Assembly (NCBI RefSeq): GCF_018320785.1
Contig: NC_054886.1
Location: 27,477,732-27,541,731, forward strand
DNA: 64,000 nt
DNA from: Cheilinus undulatus
Taxonomy: Eukaryota; Chordata; Actinopteri; Labriformes; Labridae
Reading direction: 5' to 3'
The notes under the pieces are model-generated. The model saw only the letters and a program-made list of their open reading frames with translations, ran no database searches and was not told where the DNA came from. Numbering within the stretch: position 1 is the stretch's first letter; every line of letters begins with the position of its first letter. Shown one piece after another: positions 1 through 12,600 of this stretch. A program made the position numbers and the translations under genes.

Positions 1-520
1 ATTTATTCGACCACCATCCAAAGTAAGGTTTATGCCACAGCTGCCCTAAATTAACAGCATTAATAATTACCAAAATCATTTTTTATGTTTATGCAATGGT
101 TAATACACCAATATGTAGAAGCTCTTTAACCAAAATGACATTTTTAATGCTAAAATATAATTATTATTGTTATCCATGAATTTTCAAATTTACTGATTTA
201 CAAAAAATCCCTGAAAAAATAGTAAAGCACATTATTATTTCTTGATTAATATGTCAAATTATAGTAATTTACTTTACTCCTGAACAGAAAAATGAGTTTT
301 AGTGGTTGAATGTTATGCTTGATTAATTTCTGACTTCTCAGAGAAGCCCAGTAAGCCGGCTCAAATTAAGGTATAAAAAGGTGAATTCAGTTTGAAATTC
401 CTCATTCCTGTTCAAAATGGTAAAACGTGGAGAGCTCACTGAAAATGAAAGAGTCCACATAAAAGCACTTCATGATACAGCTGTGGCATAAACCTTACTT
501 TGGGTGGTGGTGTAATAAAT
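1..520. mobile_element. Internally deleted Tc1/mariner-type DNA transposon
   Basis: Positions 1-43 and 478-520 are inverted copies of each other, with about 40 of 43 bases matching (core AAGTAAGGTTTATGCCACAG). Just inside the right end, an ATG at 417 opens a short frame reading MVKRGELTENERVHIKALHD, which resembles the start of a mariner-like transposase. It runs straight into the right terminal repeat, so the rest of the transposase is gone. The left end lies at the window edge, so the target duplication cannot be seen. Confidence 0.7.
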
Positions 521-537
521 TTGTTAAGCACTGTAAA

Positions 538-538
<1 letters not shown>

Positions 539-594
<56 letters not shown>
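539..594. repeat. (TA)n microsatellite
   Basis: An almost pure TA dinucleotide run of about 28 copies lies directly beyond the deleted transposon. Confidence 0.95.
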
Positions 595-596
<2 letters not shown>

Positions 597-1201
597 CTTT
601 TATTCAACCTCAGCCCTGATCAAAATAATTGAATATTCCATTATTTTCAGGATTTTTACCCATTAAATGCAGGTTTATATACGAGATGTCACTGTTTATA
701 TCTGATCACATTGAAAAAAAGTGTGTATTTTATCTGTAATATATGATGGGGGCATGGCGTATTTTTTCCAAATTAAAGTCTTGGATATCTCAAAGATTGG
801 CAACCAAAATAATTTTGGTGCATTGGTAGTTTTTGTGAAAGATCAGTTTTAAGGTTTACTACCTTAATAAGCCCTTCATAAACTAAAATGTCAACTTCCA
901 AAACCTTGTCTTAAATGTTACAGATAAATATCTTTTTTTTCTTGGCTCAGGTCTTTCAATCAACTTCAGTCCTGTTGAAAAACCAACAAATATTCAATTT
1001 TTCAGAATTCTGGCCCATAAAATACCTGTTTAAATATTTATATGAAAGTCACACACAAAAATGAATTATTTTTAATCTAAGATATGATGACGGGCAAGGG
1101 TATTTTTTTCAAATCATAGTCTTGGATTTGACAGAATTAATTTGATGCATGATTATATCACACTAACAAAAAACCTTCAACCACCTGACATGTATTTTTT
1201 C

Positions 1202-1261
<60 letters not shown>

Positions 1262-1607
1262 GTTTTTCATATAAACAACAAAAAAATTCTTGAGTTCAAA
1301 CTGACTGTTACCGGGTTAAAATCTAAATATTATACAATGATAATATAAAATAATAATATTTAATCTATATAATATTTTTGATCAGGGCTGATGGTGATGA
1401 AAAGATTTAATCCATTAAAATATTTTAATATTCTTTTTAAATGATTGTTTTTCATGCTTTTGTCCTGAATCTAGGTGCAAAACTTTAATGATCCTGTAGA
1501 GTTAGAAGAGGGTTTTTATGGTTACCAAACAGCTGTTAGGATTGGTGACTATTTCCTCTTTTAATCAACAAAATATCTCAAGAATTGTCATTGATTTCTT
1601 TCCACAG
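595..1607 (+). other. Probable last intron of gene A
   Basis: AT-rich DNA with no recognisable exon. It holds an A-run followed by a TA run (1202-1262). It ends in a polypyrimidine stretch and CAG acceptor at 1605-1607. By comparison with B-F this should be the end of intron 5 of gene A, whose other exons would lie before the window. Confidence 0.6.
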
Positions 1608-2078
1608 GATTTGCAAGGATCTGCTCACTTTAGCTATGCCAATGGTACCTGGTTCTTAACGGGGATACGCAGGTACGATCCACATTGCCCCAACGGTAGC
1701 ATGATTGTTACTTACACCGACATGTCCAAGTTCCAAGAATATTTCACCAACAACACTGAGCTGATGGACGACGACTTTTTCGAGTATGTGGCAGAAAACG
1801 ACACAGACAAGTACTTTGTGTGTGACAAGTCAACAACCAGACGCCCCATGATGTCAACAACCGATCCGTTCAAGCCCCCCATGACACCTGACTGCCCCCA
1901 CCCCCCCACAACCCCCGAGCCTCCACTCAAACCACCATGCGGGCACAAGCCTTGCTGCCGGGGTCCATGTGGAGACGACAGAGACAGTATTTTTGACGGT
2001 GGCGTGAGCCTGATGCATTGCTCCCCCTTCATCTTACTCTGTCTTTCTGTCCTCTCGCTCTACGGGAATCATTGGTAA
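1608..2078 (+). CDS. Gene A, last exon: GPI-anchored S1 protease homologue (5' truncated by window)
   Basis: The exon follows a CAG acceptor and is read in phase 0, as in the last exons of B, D, E and F, ending at TAA 2076-2078. It starts DLQGSAHFSY, where an active S1 protease would have GDSGGP, so the Ser195 position is Gln and the enzyme should be inactive. Next come a strand like WFLTGI and the Cys220 equivalent (YDPHC). A Thr/Pro/Cys-rich linker of about 60 residues follows, longer than in B or F. The protein ends DSIFDGGVSLM plus the hydrophobic run SPFILLCLSVLSLYG, a probable GPI signal. A possible poly(A) signal lies at 2177-2182 and another at 2676-2681. The earlier exons are outside the window, so I cannot tell whether the gene is intact. 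Confidence 0.8.
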   Translation, partial: DLQGSAHFSYANGTWFLTGIRRYDPHCPNGSMIVTYTDMSKFQEYFTNNTELMDDDFFEYVAENDTDKYFVCDKSTTRRPMMSTTDPFKPPMTPDCPHPPTTPEPPLKPPCGHKPCCRGPCGDDRDSIFDGGVSLMHCSPFILLCLSVLSLYGNHW

Positions 2079-2788
2079 CTGATTGAGAAAACACGACAGC
2101 AATCAGCTTATACACCCAAGAGTGTCAGTCGCTGGGTTTATACAGTGCCTTCTCCCTTTTCTGTAGAACATGGGTAAATAAAATCACAATCACTGGGTTT
2201 TTTATCTACTAAATCAGTCTAGCTCATTTATGTTCAGCGAGTAACTTAACACTTCTGATACCCGAATCATTATGAATCTGTTTTATTTTTCAAGCAGGCC
2301 CTTGGGCAGTCACAAATGTTCCATTAGCCACCTGTACTTGTACCTAAAAGTGATGTTATTCCTCAGTGGTTAGAGGTGGGGTTAAACTCAGGTGTTTAGT
2401 TACTCTCTAGGTTTTGTTATGTGTTATTGTCAGACTTGATCATTGGTTTGGGATACATGTATAACCTCTCTTACACCGTGATTACAACTCTCAGTTTTGG
2501 TGAAGGGACGTTCAGTCTGTTTATAATGATAACACACAATACAGAAACAGTTGTTGGGAATAGTAGATACTTCAATACAATGTTTGCTATGATGTCCAAT
2601 TTGCACATCCATAAGACATGAAGGAGTTTTGATTTTAAGTGTTTCATAACTTATAAACTTTCTTTCTTAAAATGAAATAAATTCAATTCATATCAAGTGT
2701 ATGTTTTGATTTGTTTTTTCAATTTGGTTGAGGAAAAGTCTTAAGGATGCACTCTAAGAAGCATTTTGAACTTTTTCTGTACTTTTTA
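2079..2788. other. 3' flank of gene A
   Basis: Probable 3' UTR followed by intergenic DNA. AATAAA occurs at 2177-2182 and 2676-2681. I see no exon or transposon end here. Confidence 0.5.
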
Positions 2789-4648
2789 TTAAAGACCCTA
2801 TAAAGTGAAATCCAAAAGTTGTGTCTAAACACTAAAAATGTTAGAAAAAGGTTTTTATCAACATTTGAAAACACTGAAATCTACATGTGACTGAATTTTT
2901 GTTTTAGACTGTTGGAAAGTTTATCACCTCTCCTTGGCTTAATTTAATTTGGGTGGGGCCAATATGTGGGCTCATGATGTCACTGGCCCACAGTGGCACA
3001 AAAGTGGGTATGCACTATATGCAGTGCATAGGGGCGCCGCGCTAGAGGGGGCGCCAAAGCGATGGGGGGAATATTATTTAGAGTCTGCATTTTCTGTGTT
3101 TAACAGCCCTCTTCTTGCCCCCCACACACACACACTAAGGGCGCTCCAGTGCGCGCCCCCTCGAGCACGCGAGTGCTTTCATTTGAATCGTGTTGTCATC
3201 TGATGACAGGGAGCTAAAGTTGGAGAGGCAGAAAAGAAAGCTATCGGGGGCACAAAACAGAGAGCGGAAGAGGGAGAAGGAGAAAGGTTTCATAGGAATG
3301 AAAAAAAAAAGCTTTTTAAAGTGGTTGAAAGACAGTAGGAAAGTTATGTCACAGTGTATCGAGGAGGCTTGTAAATATCCAGGTTAGCTAAAGCTACTAC
3401 TAGTAAAACGACAGGTTACTGTTGTCTTGCAACTGTATACTGATCAGTATTTACAACAGTGATACTCGACCCTCACGTGGCTCTTTAGTGACCAGTTGCA
3501 GTTCTTTTGAGGCTTCCTTAAAAAAAACAAATCCTCCCAAAATCCTCTATAAAGGTTAAAACTGTCAGCAGTAAAGACTCAATCAGTCATATCAATAAAT
3601 CTAAGTCTACTCAAAGAAGACAGACTTTAACTTCCAAATTTAAATGAAAACTTGTGTATTATTACTGTTGGGTGTGCCCAGGACAGAAGGATGTGCGTGA
3701 AAGAGCACAGAGGAAGTCCGCTGACGGCACGTCTCTTCAGTAAGGTCATTCATAGAGGTGTGCTGTCTTGCGTTCAAACTGAAGCTTCTAATGCCCTTGT
3801 TTTAACACATTTCTTCCGTCACTTCCTGCCACTGCTCTCCCATACTCAAATTCGATGATGATTTTTTTTTTTGATGCGCATCATCATCAACGAGCCAAAC
3901 ACACACGGATCACATTTTGAAATGTCAAATTAAGTAAAACCTGTCCAAACATGGGCGTTTCATTTGATCTTAAATGTATTAATAATAAATACTGTCAAAA
4001 GGGCAGAAACAGAAAAATGAAAGCAACAAACTGGCAGACCGATTTGTGAGGTAGAGCTGCAGTGTGTCTGCATACCCCTCAGAAAGTAAGTAGTTGCGGC
4101 CCTGCGAGCCCACAGTGGGGAATGACCCCGCCCCTCTAACACTACAATATAAAATCAAAGAGCAGTTCATCTCAGTACAGTCTGTTGTTAGCTGATGTCA
4201 CTTCCTTTATTGACAGTTAACAGTCGGTTAAATGCTGTTTTTTTTTTGTTCATTGCGAGGGAAATTTGCCAAATCTATCAGCCACAGTGGTCTATGGATC
4301 ATTTAAAGCATCATAACAGACTCTTGAGCCAGAAAACAGACCTTTTCTCTTCCTCTAAGGTCAGCAAAGGGTCAAAAGACATGCTAAGGGCGTGAGTGCT
4401 TTCCTCAATTCAGATTGAAGCATTTTTTTAATTGGAGAGGATCTTATTTCTCCTGAGGGGGCGTGGCTTCAGCTTATTCAACAGACATGCCCACACCATC
4501 CTGGAGCAGATTTTACTGCCTCTTTTTTCATGATTTTGAAGCTTTATTTTTTTATTTGACTGAAATTTGACCTGGGGGTTCATAACACAGTGATCTGTCA
4601 TACAACAAATTTAAATACAGATTCATTTTCACTTTACAGGTTCTTTAA
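2789..4648. mobile_element. Non-autonomous DNA transposon, 1.86 kb
   Basis: The ends are inverted: TTAAAGACCCTATAAAGTG at 2789-2807 pairs with CACTTTACAGGTTCTTTAA at 4630-4648, with two mismatches, and the match runs on for a few bases. The interior has a GC-rich stretch (3020-3180) and no frame resembling a transposase. Its superfamily is not clear because I could not confirm the target duplication. Confidence 0.6.
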
Positions 4649-4798
4649 AAATGGTACACCTATCAAACTTGAGATTTCAATTCAAGGGGTCATCAACTAC
4701 ATTAGTACAATATTTAGGATCTCTGCTATATAACACCCAGCCACAAGGAGGCGCTAATATATTTTAACTGAGTTGGATGCTAATATGCTGTGTAGTGA

Positions 4799-4845
<47 letters not shown>

Positions 4846-5253
4846 CAGGAAAACTTCACTCCCAAACCACCTGAAATGTTTTCCAATGACACACAGTTTT
4901 TTTTTTTTTTTTTTTGGGGGGGGGGGGGTTTGGTTGGTTGTTTGTTTTTTTTTTTGGTTGTTTTTTTAATCAAAAATGGTCCAATATACTTTTGTTCTAC
5001 GTGTATTATATTTGTTGATAATGGCTGGCAGGTGGATTTCTGAAAAATAGATGAAACATAAAGTCATTCCTGATTGAATTGCTTCAATCTTAATTATTCA
5101 GGGGGTCATTTAAATAACTGTAGGGAGTTTAAAAAAAAACAAAAACATAAAACAATACCAGAATTACCACAACATATTTTTTCCTCTGTACGTTTTGAAC
5201 TGAATAATGTTCTGGGGGCCGGATGTGAAGATATGGTTACAACAGCCAAAGTC
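4649..5253. other. Intergenic, homopolymer-rich
   Basis: Contains a poly-A run (about 4807-4844) and a poly-T run followed by poly-G (about 4899-4928). No coding exon is seen. Confidence 0.6.
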
Positions 5254-6371
5254 GGCATAAATATTGGTGCAAAAGGATTACAAAGTGGCTGATATGGTTT
5301 TAAATTAGCAAAAAATAGGTGGAAATTTGGTGAAAAGGGATGAAATATTTAAATAAATTAGCAAAAAAAAAGGATTAACTGGGTACGTAAAATGATGCTG
5401 AAATTGGCAGAAATTGGTTAAACTGGCAAAAATGGGCATGGCAGTGAAATGTTAAAAAGGGAAAAAACTGACTTATAGTGGCAATAATGGGTCAACAGAG
5501 GCAACAATAGGCAGAAAGGGCCCAATGCGGCCCCTGGGCTGCTAGTTGATCATCACTGTTCTATTCTATATGGCTCTGGTGTAAATGAACTCGAGAGTAT
5601 CGAACAAACTGGGAGAACCTATGTGGATCTCAGTGTGAGTAAGTAGGAGTGCATGATAGGATGATCTTAACCCTTTATGGGGCAAGGAACCATGAATGGT
5701 CAATTATTACTAACATTTTTATATGCATACACTTTTCCTCATAAAAGTGGAAAGGAACCATGAATGGTCACCTTGGTTTTTCATCATAATAATAAAGACT
5801 GAATATATCAGTGACAAAAGTAAAGAAGTCATGCGATGGGCTTGAATTTTGAATTACCAAGTTTTTTAAGTGTCCTATAAAGCAGTGGTTCTCAATGTTG
5901 GAGACATTCAGAGGGGTCCCCAGACGCCTTAAAAAACTAAGAATATTTTACACTGTTGCCACTTTACACCAATTTTGCCCATTTTTAACCCCTAATTTTA
6001 ATACTTTTGTCCAACTTAAAACCCATTTTTGTCCATTTTAACCCTTCCCTCCACATTTTTTCTGCCTGTTTTGCCACTTCTAAACCAATTCTTGCCACTT
6101 TCTGTCTATTGTTGCCTCTGTTGACCCATTATTGCCACTATAAGTCAGTTTTTTCCCTTTTTAACAACATTTCACTGCCATGCCCATTTTTGCCAGTTTA
6201 ACCAATTTCTGCCAATTTCAGCATCATTTTACATGCCCAGTTAATCCTTTTTTTTTTTTTTTTGGTAAATTATATAAATATTTCATCCCTTTTCACCAAA
6301 TTTCCACCTATTTTTGCTAATTTAAAACCATATCAGCCACTTTGTAATCCTTTTGCACCAATATTTATGCC
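5254..6371. repeat. Long inverted repeat (arms 5254-5519 and 6098-6371)
   Basis: The left arm reads from GGCATAAATATTGGTGCAAA to the GGCAACAATAGGCAGAAAG motif. The right arm carries the reverse complement of the same unique words in reverse order. The arms are about 265 bases, separated by about 580 bases, and differ mainly by small indels, including a T-run at 6247-6263. Both arms consist of degenerate GTGGCAAAAATGG-type repeat, so this is a head-to-head duplication of a repeat block. Confidence 0.8.
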
Positions 6372-6520
6372 TACTTTTGCCGCTTTAACCTTTTTTTTTT
6401 TGGTGCAATTTTTTTTTCTTTTTTTGCCATGTCTAATCCATCTCTGCTACTTTAAATTCCACCACCTTTGCCACCATTATTGCCATTATTAGCGATTTTT
6501 TAACCCACTTTAGTTCTGTT
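5886..6520 (-). repeat. GTGGCAAAAATGG-type degenerate array, reversed orientation
   Basis: Reads as repeated CCACTTTTGCCATTTTAACC on the + strand. The block starts next to CAGTGGTTCTCAA (5884-5896), which resembles a hAT terminal repeat. It is followed by a unique segment (about 6520-6600) whose relative recurs at about 35820-35910 after another reversed block. Confidence 0.7.
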
Positions 6521-6989
6521 TCCAACAAAAAGGATCTACATTTTTAAGAAGGCTATTTACTACACAGATGAATAAAAAAGATATTTCCGTCTTTCACTTT
6601 TTGCACTTGACAGGCCTCGGCATGATTTTTATCCTCCAACAAGCTCCAGTGTTCAGTTACTATGACAGCATCTGCATGTTGAACTCAGGTGACCTGCCGC
6701 ACATGCCTGCTATGTTATATTGTCTTGTCACTCTAACTGGCCCATAATTAATGTGAGACAGAACATTCATCCAATCACCTACCAAGAATTTTTTGAAAAG
6801 TCAAAGTCATGGTCTGCTGTAAAGGTAAGCTGTGACAGTATTTTATTCTTACCTTGAATAATAGCCCAACAAAGCAACAAAAAAGAATTTTATTTATTTC
6901 TGTAGTAAACAGTACTTTTTCATATTGCAACCCTTTTTTTCTTTAAACTGAATTATCTTTTTATTGGTAGTGTTAACATTGTGGATGGG
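6521..6989. other. Intergenic, partly unique header of the next array
   Basis: No exon seen. About 6900-7000 (ACCCTTTTTTTCTTTAAAC then GTGTTAACATTGTGGATGGG) recurs upstream of the arrays at about 12940 and 49370, so it behaves as a shared non-repetitive leader of the array family. Confidence 0.5.
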
Positions 6990-9040
6990 CTCACAGAAGT
7001 AATGTCAGGAAGTGGCAAAACAGACAAGAAGTAGCAAATAATGGCAAAAATTGGTTAAAGGTGGTGAAAAGGGAAAATTCTGCAAAAATTGAAAACGGGT
7101 GGAAAGTGGGAAAAATGGGTTACAAGTAGCATTAACATGGAAAAACAGGGCAAAAAGTTGCAAAAATGGGTCACAAGTTTCAAAAAAGAGGCAAAAATGG
7201 GTGAAAAGTTGGAACAAATGTGTCAAAAAGGAAGTAAAAATGGTTTCAAATGGCAGAGACTTACAGTAAGTGGGCAAAAGCAGCAAAACTGGATTAAAAG
7301 TGACAAAATGATGTGGTGAAAAAATAGACAAGTAATGGCAAAAAGATACATACAAACTGATAAAAGTGGCAAAATTTGGCTAAAAGTGGCAAAAAAAATG
7401 CAAATATGGGTGGAAAATGGAAAAAAAAGTGGCAAAAAGGTGATAAATGCATTAGGTAGAGAAAAGGGGGCACAGGTTGCAACCAAGGTTCCAAATAGTG
7501 GCAAAAAAGGGTTAACAGTAGGAAAAATGGGCAAAAGGCAGTAAAAATGGGTATCACATGGCAAAAAAGTGACTTAAATATGCAAGAAAGCAATACAAAA
7601 TAAGTATAAAAAGTAGCATCAAGAAGTTGAAAAAATAGAAGGAAAAAAGTGGTGGACAATGTTAAAAAGAAGCATGAAAAGTGATTAAAAAATGATCAGA
7701 AGTAGTGAAAATATGTTGAAAAAACAGACTAGTATTGTCAATTAAAAGGGGGAGAAATAGATGGAAAGTGGAAAAAATGGGCAAAAGGCAGTAAAAATGA
7801 GTTTCAAATGGCAAAAAAAGTTTACTTTGATGGACATAAAGCAGCACAGAATGGATTTAAAGTGGTGAAAACAAGTTGGAAAAAATTGGATAGAAAAGTT
7901 GTTTAGACCAGGCTTAAAAGTAGCAAGTAACAGAAATGGCAAAAAGTGACAAAATTTGGCTAAAAGTGGCAAAAAAAATTGCAAATATGGGTGGAAAATG
8001 GCAACAAAGTGGCAGAAAAAGTAAAAAAAAAAAAAACAAACAAACAAAAAAAAGGGATTAGGTAGCAAAAACGGGTCACAACTGGCAACCAAGGTTCCAA
8101 ACAGTGCTTTAAATGGTTTAAAGGTATGAAAAATGGGCCATATGCAATAAAATGGGTATTAAATGGCAAAAAAGTGACAAAATGAATTAGAAGTGGCAAC
8201 AAGAAGTTGAAAAATCAGTTAGAAAAAGTGGTGGACCAGGTTAAAAAGTAAAATTGACTAAAAGTGGCAAAAAGAAGCTGAAAAAAACAGGCGAGTTTTG
8301 TCAATAAAAATGCAAAGAAATGGATAAAAAAATTGCAAATATGGGTTGCCAGAAAAATTGGATATTAAAAGTGAAAGACCAATTTAAAAAGTAGCATGAA
8401 ACATAAGTGGACAAAAGTGGAAAAAAATGGCTAAAAATGGCAAAAAAAAGAAATTGCAAATATTGGTGGAAAATGGCAAGAAAGGGGCAGAAAAGGGAAA
8501 AAAAGGATTAGGTAGCAAGAACAGGTCACAAGTGGTTTAAATGTAGGAAAAAACAAAAAAAAAGCAAATATGGGTGGAAAATGGCAAGAAAACGGCAGAA
8601 AAGGTCAACAAAAGAAAAAATGATTCAAATGGGTTAAAAGTAGGAAAAAAGGGCAAAAGACAGTGAGGTTTAATGGATTAAAAGTTGCAGCAAGAAGTTG
8701 GAAATACTTGGTAGAAAAAGTGGTGGACCAGGTTAAAAAGTAGCATGAAAAGGGGGGGGAAAGCAGTAAAATAGATTAAAGTGGCAAAAGATGGGAAAAA
8801 CAGACGAGTATTTTATGAAGAAATGGCAGAAATGGACAAAAAGTGGCAAAAAAAATTTGACAAAAATGGCATATATGGGTTGAAAGTGGTAAAGAAGTGG
8901 CATAAACATGGGCAAAAGCTGTAAAAAGGTATAAACTGTGGCAAAAACAAGTAGCACAAACATACAAGAAGGGGGAAAATGAAACTGGTTAAAGGGGGGA
9001 AAATGGCAAATATGAGGGGAAGTGGTAAGAAAATAGCCAA
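6990..9040 (+). repeat. GTGGCAAAAATGG-type degenerate tandem array, 2 kb
   Basis: About 2 kb of imperfect repeats of words such as AGTGGCAAAAATGGGTTAAA, with variable spacing of roughly 20-40 bases. Larger segments recur within it: the stretch at about 7360-7530 is repeated at about 7930-8150. Open frames on either strand here are low-complexity by-products. Confidence 0.85.
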
Positions 9041-9563
9041 GTGGCTCTAGTTTGGCCAGTGCTCAATGAAAGCCTGACATTGATCTCATCAGGAATCCTA
9101 ACAGGTTAAACAGACAGAGCAATCGATTTACAGAAGCGCTGAAGTAAAACGAAGCAAGTGGATCACTGAACAACAAAAGCTGTTACACAACACCTCATAG
9201 AGTTGCCCACAGTCCACTGTGTCTCTAGTAAGGTGAATGGATTTACGTTGAGTTGTCTATGTTGTCTGTTTCCCACAACAAAGCCAGCCTGGCTCTGAGC
9301 ATTTTTACCATTTCAAAGAGTTTTTTCTGTTATCTCTCTCTGAAAAGTGGCATCAGTGCATGCCCTCTATAGTCTTAATCTAAGTCCTAGGTGCAACTTT
9401 TGAGAAAGGGAGTGACCTTGTTCTGAGTTCATAAAACATAAACATGGAATTAGGGCATGAACTCTGCATGCAGTTTGTAGACAATGCATTCCTTGTTGAT
9501 GCATACTTAAGAACCATCTCTATTATGATGGACATATTTGCATATAGTCTCAACAGCCAGTGT

Positions 9564-9596
9564 GGGTGGGGCTGGGTACCTGGTTTAACATAAATG
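9564..9596 (+). promoter_or_regulatory. Putative core promoter of gene B
   Basis: GGGTGGGGCTG (9564-9574) followed by CATAAATG (9589-9596), 44 bases before the start codon. This parallels the GGTGGGG plus TATA layout of D and E, but the TATA box is degenerate. Confidence 0.4.
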
Positions 9597-9632
9597 TGGG
9601 ACAAAGGGAGGCAGAGGAGGCACAGGGGAACA

Positions 9633-12600
9633 ATGGCTCTCTTCAGGTTCTTGTGCGGTGCAGCTGTGGTGATCCTTCTCTCAGCCAATGGTAAGACAGA
9701 AGATTTGAGGTTTTTAGTACATCTTTGCTATTTTGACTGCTTTTATCACACTAGGGGTTAGGTGTAGGCACTTGGGTTAAAATGGCTTATATGAAAGAAC
9801 AGGAGCTCATGCTTTTAAGGAGCTTTACTAGGTAATGTTAACTTATTATGTGCTATAAAATGTTTTCAGTAGGGATGCATATAATTTGCTGGCCACAGGG
9901 CATCAGAAATAATAGTTATATTCTAGAAGTTCAAGCCTGCAATCCCACTTGAATGCCAAGTCTTAAAAGCATATTGCCATATTATTATTTAACCTAATGT
10001 AAACAGCAGTGCCCTCCTAGCACTGATAGCACCTCACAGGAACAGCGAGGTTTAGCTCTGTTTTTATCTAGAAAAACACACGATCAGCACATGAATCAGA
10101 CTTTAACCTGCTAAGAGGATCCGAGGCCGGTCAGTTTCTGCTGTCTATCAAAATGTGCCACCTTGCATTTCTGTGTATTGGTAAGGGTTAGGGTTAGGTT
10201 TAGGCATTAGGGGTTGGGCTCGACTCTGCTACAGTAGTATTTTTTGACAAGCAGCAGAAATCGACAGAACACCGGCAGTGACGAATCAAAAATACAGAAC
10301 AAAACAAGCATGCCTAAGATGATTGTCATGAACTATTGGTGGATTTTTGCTTATTTCCCTGAAATCATTCGCAACCCACTGAAAAGGGCCCGTAGACTCA
10401 CCATTTGAGAACCACAGACTTAAAGACTTATTACTCAGCTTTGACTGTTTTCTGAGCTGAAGTGAATTTGAAAGAACTCAAGTTTGGTGTCGTTTGATGT
10501 GAAAGCTGACACCGAATTCTGGTGCGGTCGAGATGACTGGACCAAGGACATTTAAAAAGTTGGGTCTTGGTCCACTTCTGTTTGCACTGTTGTGCGGTTT
10601 GTTTTTGGTGAAAATACAAACTGACCTCAATCCAGTCTAACTCAGAAAGTATTGGGCCTAATGTGCTACTATTGCCAGAGGAAAACCACACATAGAGCTA
10701 AAAGAGCTTCAGAAACTTTTTTTTTTGTTTGGTCTATTTGTAAATGGCCTTATAAGAAGACAGCCCAAAGCTGACATCAAAAGCAATGATGCAACAATTC
10801 AGCCTTTGACTCGGACCAGATTAACCCAGCTAGAGGTGTGAAAACACCCTAAGACTATCTTTAGACGAGCAAACCAAATGCTAGTGGAATTTAAGGGGGA
10901 ATTATTGGTTAAGGAACAATCACTAATTTTCAACAGATGGTTGCACAAGTGGGAAAAATTCAAACCCAAATGGGAAATCTTCCAGACCAGGTCAAAATAG
11001 CAGAAAAAAATCTTTTGGAGTTACACAGTACCCTTCAAGTTAGAGCCCCATGATAAAATGTTTGATGTAAATATTAATATCTCAGCAGAAGATCAAAAGT
11101 GGCAACAACAAATTTCAAAAATGGGTAACAAAAGTAGTGGACCAGGTTTAAAAGTAGCAAAGGTGGGAAAATTGTGCAAAAAGCAGAAAAAAATGATTAA
11201 AAGTGGCAAAATATTTGAAAAAAAAATAGACAAGTAATGGTAAAAAAGTTCATAGAAATAGAACAAAAGTGGCAAAAATTGCAAATATTGGTAGAAAATG
11301 GCAAGAAACTGACAACAAGAAGTTAAAAAATGGATTAAAGCAGCAATAGCAGGTCACTAGTTGGTAAAAATATTCAATATAGTGGCAAAAATGGGTTAAA
11401 AAGTGGGAAAATGGGTTTGAATGATGGTTGCACTATGGTTAAAAATTCTGACACAAATGGAAAATCTTCCAGACCAGGTCAAATAGCAGAAAAAATTATT
11501 TTTGAGTTTCATGTACCTTTCAAATTAAAGCACCATGATAAAATGTTTGATGTAAATAACCCTCTGAACCCCGCTGGACTGCAGACAATCCCAAGCGGTA
11601 GCACATGTGTGATGTACAATATCTCAGCAGTGGCAACACGAAGTTTCAAAAATGGATAGCAAAAGTAGTCAACCAGGTTTAAAAGTAGCATGAAAAGTGG
11701 GAAAATTGGGCAGAAAGCGATAAAAATTGATTACAAGTGGCAAAATATTTTGAAAAAATCGACAAGTAATGGCAAAAAATAAATAGAAATGTGAGAATGC
11801 AGTGAGAATTATTAATCATAGTGTGGAAAGTGTTGGAAAAGAGCATCGTTAAGTTTGAAATCTATAGTACCTCTCTTAAAATTCTTCTTGTTTTTATGTC
11901 ATAAATCACCTGTCAGGAGGTTTTATTGGTTGAAGCAACAAACTGGAATGACTACAGAAGAAAACAAGATCATCGGCATAAAGGGTTATCTTTAAGTCTG
12001 CCACCACTCTCACTGGGGAGGGTTTGGACAAAGTGATAAACAGCCATGTTTGTAGTTTCTATATTAGTCTTTATATCTCGTCTCAGATTTATCTGCATTC
12101 TTGTGTAGGGCTGAATTCTTCCATGCCCAGAACAATGGCTTACTTGACAAAGGCATGTAGTTATTACCACAATGATCAGTCATGGGGTTAACGTTTCAGT
12201 GACAGTGCAGATTTAGTGTCAAGATAAAACATTTGGAATTTCAAACTTTAGTCAGGGGTTTACCCTTTAAAGTTATCCAGACTGGATGTTTATACATCAG
12301 GGAATAAATCAAGATTTAAAATATTCTGTTTGATTTAGGGATTTTTGTTGTTTTTATCTCTCTTCACACATAATGTTTAAGCCAGGGGCGTCCAAGTACG
12401 ACCCACCTGCAGCCAGTGGTTCATTTTTAAATAGCCCACGGCAAAAAAAGAAAAAAAAAGTACTGCTTTAAAAAAACAAATATTGTGTGTATAGTGTTAG
12501 TTCATGTAGGTTCATGAGTGCCAGCTCATTGGCTCCAAACATGCTATTGGCTAATTGCACTAATTGTGCCATATGTAACCTGGTCTAACCTGGCCCTGCT

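Noticed and set aside
3190..3387. Lys/Arg-rich short frame beginning MLSSDDRELKLERQKRK
   Set aside because: It lies inside the TIR element with no supporting exon structure. Composition follows the A/G-rich DNA.
7005..8202. Long minus-strand frames rich in Phe, Leu, Pro and His
   Set aside because: These are by-products of the GTGGCAAAAATGG repeat read in reverse. The same composition appears in every array block.
10184..10216. TTAGGG-like words suggesting an interstitial telomere repeat
   Set aside because: Only a few imperfect copies, too short to support a telomeric origin.
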